DNA of 13,987 nt from Thermoplasmata archaeon (lineage in GTDB: Archaea; Thermoplasmatota; DTKX01; GCA-020343715): positions 1,837,158 to 1,851,144 of the forward strand of contig CP070808.1 of the NCBI GenBank assembly GCA_020343715.1, in the 5' to 3' direction. The notes beneath the pieces are model-generated. The model saw nothing but the letters and a program-made list of their open reading frames with translations. It ran no database searches and was not told the origin of the DNA. Positions within the stretch are counted from its first letter, which is position 1; every line of letters begins with the position of its first letter. Shown here piece after piece: positions 1 through 6,887 of the stretch. A program made the position numbers and the translations under genes.

Positions 1-35
1 GTAGCCCACTATCCCGCACACCCGGTCCAACCCCT

Positions 36-1229
36 CTAGATGACCCTGCTGCTGTCCGGTATGTCCCTGTTTATCCTGTTCCCCGCAGCTACGTGGCAGT
101 AGGCGCCTATCGTGCGACCGGCGTCCACCACCACCTGGCTGGATATCTCGCAGTGCTCCCCCACGATGGTCCCTATCTTGTCGATCTGGACCAGCTCGTT
201 CTCCATGAGCAGCATCTTCGGCTCCGCCGATGTGACGAAGTGCGAGGCCACCGTGGACCCTTCGTCCAGTATGCTGTGGGAGATGTAGGAGTGACCTCCG
301 ATGGCCACGTTGTCCATGATGACGGCGTTACGCACCTCGGTGAAGGGCGAGATGGTGACGTTGTCCCCTATCGAGGTGGTGGGATAGATGACCACGTTGG
401 GACCGATCTCGCAGCCCTCGCCGATGGCGACAGGGCCCTTGATGTAGGTCCCCGACCTGACTACGGTCCCCTCGCCAATGCTCACGGGGCCGGCCACGCG
501 GACGCCCTCCTCGATGGTGCCCGCCTTGACGGTCTTGACGTCGGGCAGGACCCTGGCGTTCAGGTCCAGCAGGTCCCAGGGGAACACCACGTCCAGCCAG
601 AGCCCCTCGGTGAGGGTACCCCGGACGTCGTAGCCCTCGGCGATGGCCGTCTGGAGGGCCAGCGTCAGGTCGAAGCGGCCCGCCCCCACCTCCTGCTCCA
701 GCAGCTCCAGGAACCTGTGGGAGAAGTGGTAGATGCCGGTGGATATGAGGTTGGAGATGCGACGGGGGGGTTTCTCCACGATCTTGGTGACCCGCTCCCC
801 ATCCAGCTCCACCACCCCGTACTTGCGAGGCTGGGTGGACTCGGTTACCAGCATGGTAACCTCGGACGGGTCGGCCAGGAGCTCGTTTATCATCCTTCCG
901 TCCACGATGTTGTCGCCGGGGACCACCACGAAGTCCCCGTCCAGGTGCTCGCTGGCGGACAGAAGCGCGTGACCGGTGCCCAGCTGTCGCCGCTGCTCCA
1001 CGTACTGGATGTCTATGCCGAAGTCCGACCCGTCCTCGAAGTAGGTCTGGATGCGCTCCTTCTGGTAACCCACCACCATAACGATCTGCCTTATGCCCAC
1101 TTCCCGCAGCGCGTCTATTGCGTACTGCAGTATCGGCTTGTCGCCGACCCTGAGCATGACCTTCGGCCTGGAGATGGTGAGCGGCCGAAGCCGCGTGCCC
1201 TCTCCAGCAGCAAGGATGACCGCCTTCAT
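36..1229 (-). CDS. Bifunctional-type sugar-1-phosphate nucleotidylyltransferase / hexapeptide-repeat acyltransferase-like protein
   Basis: Predicted cytoplasmic enzyme of 397 aa that activates a sugar-1-phosphate with an NTP to give an NDP-sugar for glycan synthesis. The N-terminal half is a Rossmann-like nucleotidyltransferase: the signature GEGTRLRP is at residues 9-16, the metal-binding PGDN at 104-107, and VEKP at 151-154. From about residue 230 the chain turns into hexapeptide repeats of a left-handed beta helix (for example AGPVSIGEGTVV and KGPVAIGEGCEI). Length and layout match the archaeal two-domain enzymes typified by Sulfolobus ST0452, which also acetylate amino-sugar phosphates. 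Here the GGHSY segment (311-315) is kept, but the following ANLRFD-type segment is replaced, so acetyltransferase activity is doubtful. The start is supported by a strong Shine-Dalgarno (GGAGGAGG) 4 nt upstream. It is the second gene of an operon, 35 nt after the 142-aa gene. The sugar and nucleotide specificity cannot be read from sequence. Confidence 0.9.
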   Translation of the reverse strand: MKAVILAAGEGTRLRPLTISRPKVMLRVGDKPILQYAIDALREVGIRQIVMVVGYQKERIQTYFEDGSDFGIDIQYVEQRRQLGTGHALLSASEHLDGDFVVVPGDNIVDGRMINELLADPSEVTMLVTESTQPRKYGVVELDGERVTKIVEKPPRRISNLISTGIYHFSHRFLELLEQEVGAGRFDLTLALQTAIAEGYDVRGTLTEGLWLDVVFPWDLLDLNARVLPDVKTVKAGTIEEGVRVAGPVSIGEGTVVRSGTYIKGPVAIGEGCEIGPNVVIYPTTSIGDNVTISPFTEVRNAVIMDNVAIGGHSYISHSILDEGSTVASHFVTSAEPKMLLMENELVQIDKIGTIVGEHCEISSQVVVDAGRTIGAYCHVAAGNRINRDIPDSSRVI

Positions 1230-1233
1230 CTAG

Positions 1234-1241
1234 CCTCCTCC
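1234..1241 (-). promoter_or_regulatory. Ribosome binding site of the 397-aa nucleotidylyltransferase
   Basis: Minus-strand GGAGGAGG lies 4 nt before the ATG at 1229. It decides the start and fits an internal operon gene that depends on Shine-Dalgarno initiation. Confidence 0.75.
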
Positions 1242-1264
1242 GTGGTTGGGTCCCTGGGGGCTGC

Positions 1265-1693
1265 TCAGCGCTGCCGCACCAGTATCTCCTCCAGCACGGC
1301 CACGGGCACGTCGGGCCTGACGGACTTGACCGCCGCCTCGAACAGCTCCAGCTGGGCGTGGAACGTCATGGCGTAGGGGTCGTCGAAGCCCTCGACGCAC
1401 TCCAGGCGCTTGATGACGAGCCTGACATGGGCCTCGGTGATCTTGGCGATGGAGTAGGTCGACCTGTCGTGCTCCTTGTCGATGCGGTTCTTGAGCCGGC
1501 CGAGGGCCGTGGCGAAGAAACCCAGCTTGCGCGCCCGGTCGGAACCTATGTTCTTCACGATACCGCACTTGCTGCAGTAGGGTTTGTGCTGGATGGGCAC
1601 GCGCTCCACCATTGGGGAAGAGGGGGGCAGCCACTCCATCTCGGAGTAACGACAATCCTCGTGCTTATGCTTCCCCAGGGGACTGCGGACCAT
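1265..1693 (-). CDS. Conserved-looking hypothetical protein with a putative Cys/His metal site
   Basis: A 142-aa soluble protein that I do not recognise as a named family. The N-terminal 50 residues hold a possible zinc site: a His-rich start (KHKHEDC) and, further on, HKPYCSKCG with a CxxC pair. The rest is charged and looks helical (RLKNRIDKEHDRSTYSIAKI, then a segment around ECVEGFDDPYAM). There is no signal peptide or membrane segment. It is the first gene of a two-gene minus-strand unit with the downstream nucleotidylyltransferase, with a 35-nt gap, so the two are probably co-transcribed. The ATG at 1693 is supported by a TATA box 36 nt upstream, which would give a leader of roughly 10 nt; no Shine-Dalgarno is visible. 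A regulatory or nucleic-acid-binding role is possible from the zinc-ribbon look, but is only a guess. Confidence 0.75.
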   Translation of the reverse strand: MVRSPLGKHKHEDCRYSEMEWLPPSSPMVERVPIQHKPYCSKCGIVKNIGSDRARKLGFFATALGRLKNRIDKEHDRSTYSIAKITEAHVRLVIKRLECVEGFDDPYAMTFHAQLELFEAAVKSVRPDVPVAVLEEILVRQR

Positions 1694-1721
1694 GGAGGAC
1701 CCGTTCCCTGTTAGCTTCTAC

Positions 1722-1736
1722 CAGTACTTAAAGTAT
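1722..1736 (-). promoter_or_regulatory. TATA box for the 142-aa gene and nucleotidylyltransferase operon
   Basis: On the minus strand the AT-rich stretch ACTTTAAGTACT lies in an otherwise GC-rich intergenic region, with its centre about 36 nt before the ATG at 1693. That is the right place for an archaeal TATA element with a short leader. It reads almost equally well on both strands. Confidence 0.6.
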
Positions 1737-1829
1737 CCGTTATCCAGGCATGGCCAGCGTACGGCCAGCTACACCAGGGTCCACCTCATGGTACCGCCCC
1801 GAGGGAGGGCCCCACCCCCTGCGAAACGG

Positions 1830-1838
1830 ACAAATACG
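1830..1838 (+). promoter_or_regulatory. Candidate TATA box for the 341-aa nucleotidylyltransferase
   Basis: ACAAATACG is the only AT-rich element close to the start at 1867, and its centre is about 33 nt upstream. It would give a short-leader transcript and supports starting the protein at 1867 rather than at the upstream ATG at 1750. Confidence 0.5.
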
Positions 1839-1866
1839 TTGGGGCTCCTTCCCGCCGACGAGGAAA

Positions 1867-2892
1867 ATGGCGACCTATACTGCCCTGATACCCGCCGCCG
1901 GCTCGGGGGTGCGTTTACGCCCGTTCACCTTCACCCGGCCCAAGCCCCTGGTCTACGTGGCGGGCAAGCCCATCATGGGACACATCCTCGACGGCCTCGT
2001 GGGCGTGGTCGACCAGGTGACCGTCATCGTGGGCTACATGGCCGACAAGGTGGAGGCCTACTGCCAGGAGGCCTACGGTTCCCACTTTACCTTCGAGTTC
2101 GTCCACCAGCAGGACAGGCTGGGCCTGGGCCATGCCGTCCTCCAGGGCAAGGAGGCGGTGCCCGAGGGGGGCCTCATAATCACCCTGGGGGACGAGATAT
2201 TCGGAATGTCGTACGCCGACATGCTGAGGGAGCACCATGGGGCGATGCCCTGCGACGCCTCGGTGGGCTACAAGATCGTGGAGGACCCCCGCAACTACGG
2301 GGTGGTCGAGGTTTCCGGGGACGGCACCATCACCGCTATGATGGAGAAGCCGAAGGAGCCCACGACGGACACCGCTATCGCGGGGGCCTACATCTTCGAG
2401 CGGTCCACGGACCTGTTCGACGCCCTCCAGGAGGTGGTGGACAGGGACATCAGGACCCGGAACGAGTACCAGCTCACCGACGCCATGGTGCTCATGGCCG
2501 AGTCGGGCTCGGTGTTCAAGGGCTTCCTCATCGAGAAGTGGTACGACTGTGGTCGCCCGGACATGCTCATCCGGGTGAACCACAGATTGTTGGACGACCT
2601 GCCCCCGACGAACCACGTGGACGAGAACGTTGTGCTGGACCAGTCCGTCATCGTGCCCCCCGTGGCCATGGAGGGTGGCTGCCTCATCAAGCGCAGTGTC
2701 GTGGGACCCTACGTGACGGTGGGCAAGGATACGGAGATCCGCGACTCGGTGCTCTCGGACTGCATCCTGGCGGAGGGCTGCGACGTGAGGGACGTTGTGC
2801 TCAACGATACGGTGCTGGCCGACAGGGTGAGGGTCCACGGCCGGTCCCACAGGATGGTGGTGGGGGAGCAGACCCTCATCAACCTCGATTGA
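1867..2892 (+). CDS. Sugar-1-phosphate nucleotidylyltransferase (glucose-1-phosphate thymidylyltransferase-like)
   Basis: A cytoplasmic NDP-sugar pyrophosphorylase of 341 aa that joins a sugar-1-phosphate and an NTP with release of pyrophosphate. The N-terminus has AAGSGVRLRP (10-19) and the substrate-loop lysine in RPKP (24-27). A metal-binding aspartate is in LGDE (107-110), and there is MMEKP (158-162). NEYQLTDA (199-206) and KWYDCGRP (224-231) are typical of the RmlA-like branch. The last roughly 90 residues are imperfect hexapeptide repeats of a left-handed beta helix. The reading frame is open upstream to an ATG at 1750, but that 39-residue extension is Pro/Gly/Arg-rich, lies over the divergent promoter region and does not resemble the family. 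The start at 1867 puts the nucleotide-binding loop at the usual position. It is paralogous in fold to the divergent 397-aa enzyme but shorter, so it probably makes a different NDP-sugar or lacks the second activity. Confidence 0.9.
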   Translation: MATYTALIPAAGSGVRLRPFTFTRPKPLVYVAGKPIMGHILDGLVGVVDQVTVIVGYMADKVEAYCQEAYGSHFTFEFVHQQDRLGLGHAVLQGKEAVPEGGLIITLGDEIFGMSYADMLREHHGAMPCDASVGYKIVEDPRNYGVVEVSGDGTITAMMEKPKEPTTDTAIAGAYIFERSTDLFDALQEVVDRDIRTRNEYQLTDAMVLMAESGSVFKGFLIEKWYDCGRPDMLIRVNHRLLDDLPPTNHVDENVVLDQSVIVPPVAMEGGCLIKRSVVGPYVTVGKDTEIRDSVLSDCILAEGCDVRDVVLNDTVLADRVRVHGRSHRMVVGEQTLINLD

Positions 2893-2948
2893 GGCATGGC
2901 CAGCGGGTATCCAGGATGGTTTGCCAGCCCCCAGAATAGAGGCTCTAG

Positions 2949-2959
2949 CTTTATATACG
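2949..2959 (+). promoter_or_regulatory. TATA box of the site-2 protease gene
   Basis: CTTTATATACG is a near-consensus archaeal TATA box. With its centre near 2954, transcription should start near 2980. This rules out the possible upstream starts at 2921 and 2969 and favours ATG 2984 (almost leaderless) or ATG 3002. Confidence 0.75.
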
Positions 2960-2983
2960 GGCACCAACATGGCATCGTCGGAC

Positions 2984-5182
2984 ATGCAGCCCGCTCCCCC
3001 TATGGAGGAGGATTATGGACTCACCGTCAGCCTCCTCCGTTCTACCATCCAGAAGTACTTCATAGTCAACGACGTCCGGTTCGACAGTCAGGCCTACGCC
3101 TTCTTCGTCCAGGTCGATGAGCGGACGCTGGAGCAGGCCTTCGACGACATGAGACGGGAGCTGCTGGACCTGGGCTTCGTGCCCAACCTGCTCAAGGAGC
3201 GCCCCGGCTACGTCATCTACATAGTCAGGATGCCCGAGCGCCAGTTCCGGGGCATCAAGGTCAACGTGGTGATGCTGGCCCTCACCATCCTGTCCACCAT
3301 CGGGGCGGGCATGCTCTTCGTGACCTCGTACGAGGACCTACCGTTCTGGACCTGGGAGACGGCGGGGAAGGGCGCCCTCTATTTCGCCCTGCCCCTCATG
3401 CTGATCCTCGGGCTGCACGAGATGGGGCACTACCTGGCTGCCAGGAGGCACCGGGTGGCCGCATCGCTGCCCTTCTTCATACCCGCCCCGCCCTACCCCT
3501 TCCTCATTGGCACCTTCGGTGCCTTCATTAGCCTTCGGGAGCCCATCCAGTCCAAGCGGAGCCTCATGGACATCGGGTTCGCAGGACCTATAGCTGGGTT
3601 CATCGTGGCCATATTCGTCACGCTCCTGGGCTTCGCCCTCAGCAGCTGGGACCCGCACTTCGTGGGCGACGACGAGTCGGCCACCATCATCCTGGGCACC
3701 CCCCTCATCTTCGACGCCCTCTCCTACCTCGTCCCCACACCGGACGACGTGCTCATCCATCCCACGGCCTTCGCCGGGTGGGTGGGCTTCCTGGTGACCT
3801 TCCTCAACCTGCTCCCCGCTGGCCAGCTGGACGGTGGTCACATCATCCGGGCCCTGTTCGGTCAGTACGCCAGGATCGTGGGCTACGCCACCATCGTGGG
3901 GATGGTCATCGTCAGCTTCGTGACCGGCTACTTCGGGTGGGTCCTGTTCATCGCCCTCATGGTCCTGTTCATGAACCACCCGCCCCCCCTCAACGACATA
4001 TCGCCCCTCCCCCCATCGCGTTACATCTACGGGGTGGGCGCCATCGTCATGCTGGTCATATGCTTCGTGCCGGCCCCGTTCCAGCTGGCCGAGCTGGAGC
4101 CGGAGGTGGACCCCTTCTTCGACCAGCCCGAGGTGCACGTGCTCCCCGGCGACTGGGCCAACAACACCCTGGTGCTGGTCAACGTGGGCAACACGGTGGT
4201 CGACGCCCAGGTCCGCATCGACGACACGGACGGTTGGGGCTTCGAGTTCCAAGAGGGCATGAGGTTCACTGACGGCTTCGAGGAATGGTCAGAACCGTTC
4301 CTCGTCTCGAAGAACCGCAGCACCAACTTCACCACATACGTCAACTTCTCAATGACGCCCCAGGCCAACGCCTCCTTGGGAGAGCGGTACGATTTCGTGT
4401 TCGAGATCCGGTACACCGACCCCCAGGGCACCACCCGCCTCATAGACACCCGCTACCGGGCAGTGGTGGGATGGGTCGAGCCCAGGTTCGTCCCCGAGGA
4501 CGGCGACATCCCCGTCGACTGGGTCACCAGCTACACCGTGCGGTTCAAGAACCTGGTGACCGACCGGGACAACCAGACCACCCGCTTCGACCTGGCCCTG
4601 GACGTTGAGGGGGACCTATGGAACACTCTGACGGACGCGTCGGTGTCTGACCTGACCCCCGAGGAGGTGGACTCCAGGCCACCGCTGACCCACGTGGACC
4701 TTTCGAACAACGGGACGGCGGAGCTGCTCATCTGGATCTACGCGCCACCTGGGACCGAGGAGGTCAGCGGACTGCGCGTCGACCTCTGGGTGGCCAGGGC
4801 GGGAGTGCCCACCTCGGCCATCCCCCTGGGCTTCCAGCTGGACGTGGGCACGATCGATTACGACGTGACGATATCATCGCCGTCCACCCGGTGGTCCTTC
4901 GCCCCCGACGGAGAGAAGAACGTCACCTTCAACCTGACCAGCCACGGGAACGTGGACACGATGGTGACCATCTCGTACGAGATGACCGGGCCCGACGCCT
5001 TCGAGTTCTCAGAGGACCCGCTGGACACCATGACCCTATCACCGGGGGAGACCCAGGTCCTCACCGTGAGGTTGTTCGCCACCGGCGACGTGGACGACGA
5101 GGTGAGCCTGAAGGTGGAGATAGAGTACGGGAACCTGCAGGCCTCGTCGGTGTCGACGACGCTGGCGATCGAGTCCGGCTAA
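2984..5182 (+). CDS. M50 site-2 protease-family membrane metalloprotease with large extracytoplasmic beta-sandwich tail
   Basis: An intramembrane zinc protease of about 732 aa, presumably acting in regulated intramembrane proteolysis. After an N-terminal soluble domain (about 1-90) there are several hydrophobic segments. The zinc motif HEMGH is at 145-149, and the second ligand is in AGQLDGGH (279-286), matching the NPDG-type motif of the family. The domain order resembles the archaeal/plant EGY-like S2P group. After the last hydrophobic segment (about 350-366), some 360 residues follow that look like three beta-sandwich modules of the NEW3/CARDB type (about 384-490, 505-620, 625-732). They hold many N-glycosylation sequons (NNT, NFT, NQT, NGT, NVT, NLT) and should lie outside the cell. 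The start was set from the TATA box. The stop overlaps the convergent lipoprotein stop by 4 nt. The substrate is unknown. Confidence is high for the protease and moderate for the tail assignment. Confidence 0.92.
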   Translation: MQPAPPMEEDYGLTVSLLRSTIQKYFIVNDVRFDSQAYAFFVQVDERTLEQAFDDMRRELLDLGFVPNLLKERPGYVIYIVRMPERQFRGIKVNVVMLALTILSTIGAGMLFVTSYEDLPFWTWETAGKGALYFALPLMLILGLHEMGHYLAARRHRVAASLPFFIPAPPYPFLIGTFGAFISLREPIQSKRSLMDIGFAGPIAGFIVAIFVTLLGFALSSWDPHFVGDDESATIILGTPLIFDALSYLVPTPDDVLIHPTAFAGWVGFLVTFLNLLPAGQLDGGHIIRALFGQYARIVGYATIVGMVIVSFVTGYFGWVLFIALMVLFMNHPPPLNDISPLPPSRYIYGVGAIVMLVICFVPAPFQLAELEPEVDPFFDQPEVHVLPGDWANNTLVLVNVGNTVVDAQVRIDDTDGWGFEFQEGMRFTDGFEEWSEPFLVSKNRSTNFTTYVNFSMTPQANASLGERYDFVFEIRYTDPQGTTRLIDTRYRAVVGWVEPRFVPEDGDIPVDWVTSYTVRFKNLVTDRDNQTTRFDLALDVEGDLWNTLTDASVSDLTPEEVDSRPPLTHVDLSNNGTAELLIWIYAPPGTEEVSGLRVDLWVARAGVPTSAIPLGFQLDVGTIDYDVTISSPSTRWSFAPDGEKNVTFNLTSHGNVDTMVTISYEMTGPDAFEFSEDPLDTMTLSPGETQVLTVRLFATGDVDDEVSLKVEIEYGNLQASSVSTTLAIESG

Positions 5183-6090
5183 CCCTCGCGCCTGCGCCTT
5201 AGGACCAGCACGGCGACCGTTGACATTGCCAGCACCGACATGAGAGTCCCGAATCCCGGCGCTTCCTCGGGCTCGCCCACGTGACCCTCCCAGTCCAGGT
5301 GCCCAATGTGGGTCCGGTACTCCTTGGGCAGGTCCTCGTACGACCCGTTCCAGATGTCCTGGGCGTCGATCAGGAGGGGGAACTCGTCGAAGATGAAGAG
5401 GCGGAGCTCCCCGTCCAGGTACCACAGGCGGTGGTACTGCCCCGGCTGGATCCTGACGGACCCCACGTCCTCCAGGATGAGGTCTCCCGAGGTCACGTGG
5501 ATCCCGACGAGGTAGGTCACGTTCCCCTCGTTGCTCTCGTCGTGATGGAGGTTCACGACCATGGGGTCGCTCAACCTTCCCGCGTACTCCATGATGGTCC
5601 AGCCATCGTGTGAGGAGATCTCGGTGAGGTTCTCGCCCTTCAGCACCTGCAGGTCCAGGGTCTGGGTGTCGTCATCGTCCGCTGCCAGACCTATGCCGTC
5701 GCCGATAACGAAGTAGATGCCCGAGAGGTCGGGCACGGTGGCGACGGAGAGGCCCGTGTGGTTCTCCTGGTCGATGAAGTGGATGTTGTACGAGGCCTTG
5801 CGGACCCCCACGTCATGGGCGGGCAGGTCCACCTCGGCGCCCTCGAACTCGCCCAGGTCCTCGATGTCCCAGGCGTACTCCTCGTGGGCGTGGGGGATAT
5901 CGGTCTCAACATGGCCATGGGGTCCGACGAGCGGTCCGCCGGAGTCGTCCATGAAGAACATCTCCTCCGACTCGACCTCGATGTGGAAGGGCCCCCTGGG
6001 CGGCTTCTCCTTGACCTCGATGCAGCCGGCGGTGGCGACGATCAGGGCCACTACCAGGGTCAATACCAGGAGCGCTGCATGGCGGGGCAT
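5179..6090 (-). CDS. Secreted lipoprotein with C-terminal PGF-CTERM anchor
   Basis: A surface protein of 303 aa without a firm domain assignment. Residues 4-22 form a signal peptide ending in a lipobox (TAGC, Cys23), so lipid attachment is likely. The C-terminus has PGFG (278-281), a hydrophobic stretch and RRRREG: the PGF-CTERM layout recognised by archaeosortase A. The body carries sequons (NHT, NLT, NVT, NGS), an acidic run (ADDDDT, 137-142) and a histidine cluster (GPHGH 57-61 and HAHE 67-70) that could bind a metal. The ATG at 6090 lies about 26 nt after the centre of a strong TATA box, so the mRNA is probably leaderless. The gene converges on the site-2 protease gene with a 4-nt overlap of the stops. 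The lipobox has Thr at -3, slightly off consensus. Confidence 0.85.
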   Translation of the reverse strand: MPRHAALLVLTLVVALIVATAGCIEVKEKPPRGPFHIEVESEEMFFMDDSGGPLVGPHGHVETDIPHAHEEYAWDIEDLGEFEGAEVDLPAHDVGVRKASYNIHFIDQENHTGLSVATVPDLSGIYFVIGDGIGLAADDDDTQTLDLQVLKGENLTEISSHDGWTIMEYAGRLSDPMVVNLHHDESNEGNVTYLVGIHVTSGDLILEDVGSVRIQPGQYHRLWYLDGELRLFIFDEFPLLIDAQDIWNGSYEDLPKEYRTHIGHLDWEGHVGEPEEAPGFGTLMSVLAMSTVAVLVLRRRREG

Positions 6091-6109
6091 GCCCCGTGTA
6101 CCACAATCC

Positions 6110-6122
6110 CCTATAAAATAGG
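6110..6122 (-). promoter_or_regulatory. TATA box of the PGF-CTERM lipoprotein gene
   Basis: Minus-strand CCTATTTTATAGG has its centre about 26 nt before the ATG at 6090, the spacing expected for a leaderless transcript. The element is almost palindromic, so TBP alone would not fix direction. Confidence 0.7.
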
Positions 6123-6187
6123 TTGCGTGCCCGCCGGGATCGCCGTCCGGGAGGGGTCCCTGGTAGCGCGTTTTGAGAGGTCTATCG

Positions 6188-6198
6188 GAAAATATAAC
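6188..6198 (+). promoter_or_regulatory. TATA box of the thioredoxin gene
   Basis: GAAAATATAAC, centre near 6193, predicts a transcription start near 6219. The rest of the 6091-6245 intergenic region holds nothing else that I can identify. Confidence 0.65.
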
Positions 6199-6245
6199 TA
6201 CCCAAGGCCCGCTTTGGCCCTTTGCTCTTGGAGGGCATCCTTCCT

Positions 6246-6608
6246 ATGAAGTGCCAACCTATCTCCCAGGTGCCTGATGGTCAGGTGCCAGCCCTACCCG
6301 TAGAGGTGACCACCTCGGACTATCCCGAGATCTCGGACCGCTTCTCCTTCCTGGTCATCGACTGCTGGGCCCCCTGGTGCGGCCCCTGCAAGCAGATAAC
6401 CCCCATCGTGGAGGCCCTGCACGAGCAGTACAAGGGCACGATGACCTTCGGCTTCCTGAACACCGACGAGAACCAGGACCTGGCCATGGAGTTCGGCATC
6501 ATGGGCATCCCCACGGTCCTGGTGGTCAAGGACGGCCAGCACGTGGACTCCCTGGTGGGGGTCATGCCGAAGGCCGAGATGGAGCGCAGGCTGAAAGACC
6601 ACCTGTGA
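6246..6608 (+). CDS. trxA: Thioredoxin
   Basis: A small cytoplasmic disulfide reductase of 120 aa. The active-site WCGPC is at residues 44-48, after the usual strand (FLVIDCWAP), and the cis-proline is P89 in GIPT. The fold is complete through the C-terminal helix (EMERRLKDHL). An N-terminal extension of about 20 residues precedes the thioredoxin core and has its own cysteine (C3). Two starts are possible. ATG 6246 has GGAGG 11 nt upstream and is preferred. TTG 6222 would begin almost at the predicted transcription start and add 8 residues. It stands alone between two minus-strand genes, so its partner reductase is elsewhere. Confidence 0.93.
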   Translation: MKCQPISQVPDGQVPALPVEVTTSDYPEISDRFSFLVIDCWAPWCGPCKQITPIVEALHEQYKGTMTFGFLNTDENQDLAMEFGIMGIPTVLVVKDGQHVDSLVGVMPKAEMERRLKDHL

Positions 6609-6620
6609 TTCCGCCATCAT

Positions 6621-6644
6621 GACCGGCGGCCGGTCTGGTTTGTT
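6621..6644 (+). terminator. Possible hairpin terminator after thioredoxin
   Basis: GACCGG and CCGGTC pair around a 3-nt loop (6621-6635), and a T-rich tract follows. The stem starts 13 nt after the stop codon. Archaeal termination relies mainly on T-tracts, so this is only suggestive. Confidence 0.35.
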
Positions 6645-6656
6645 GATTGAGAGGAC

Positions 6657-6821
6657 CTATAGGTGTAGGTCGCACTGGTCACAGAAGTAGATCAGTCTGT
6701 CTTCCTCGTCTAAGGTCAGCACGCCCGTGACGCAGAGGAGCTTGCAGTCCTCAACGCAGGGCAGGGCGGTCCGCTCGTCGATGCTCTTCACCCCAGTTTC
6801 CAGATCCCTCTGGCATTCCAA
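6657..6821 (-). CDS. Small Cys-rich putative zinc-binding protein, TTG start
   Basis: A 54-aa reading frame that begins with TTG at 6821 directly after an in-frame TAA, so TTG (or a GTG ten codons later) is the only available start. Its cysteines are C3, C22, C26, C30, C47 and C50 with H53. The segments are LPCVEDCKLLC and, at the very end, YFCDQCDLHL, a compact arrangement that could hold one or two zinc ions. A good TATA box is centred about 24 nt before the TTG, which predicts a leaderless mRNA and is the best evidence that the gene is real. It lies between thioredoxin and folC and faces neither. The function is unknown. Confidence 0.65.
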   Translation of the reverse strand: MECQRDLETGVKSIDERTALPCVEDCKLLCVTGVLTLDEEDRLIYFCDQCDLHL

Positions 6822-6837
6822 TTATTTGGTATGAACT

Positions 6838-6853
6838 GGTATTTAAAAATATT
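6838..6853 (-). promoter_or_regulatory. TATA box of the 54-aa Cys-rich gene
   Basis: Minus-strand ATATTTTTAAATACC is the most AT-rich stretch nearby. No plus-strand gene follows it, so it can only serve the small minus-strand gene, whose TTG lies about 24 nt downstream of its centre. Confidence 0.65.
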
Positions 6854-6887
6854 GAGCCAGTGCGGGGTCAGGGTCCGGCGTTCGCCG

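Noticed and set aside
1230..1655. 141-codon minus-strand frame overlapping the 142-aa gene
   Set aside because: Arg/Gly/Ala-rich off-frame reading. The alternative frame has a better start, promoter and protein-like composition.
1915..2985. 356-codon open frame on the minus strand over the nucleotidylyltransferase
   Set aside because: It is the antisense shadow of a well-conserved enzyme and runs through the TATA box of the next gene.
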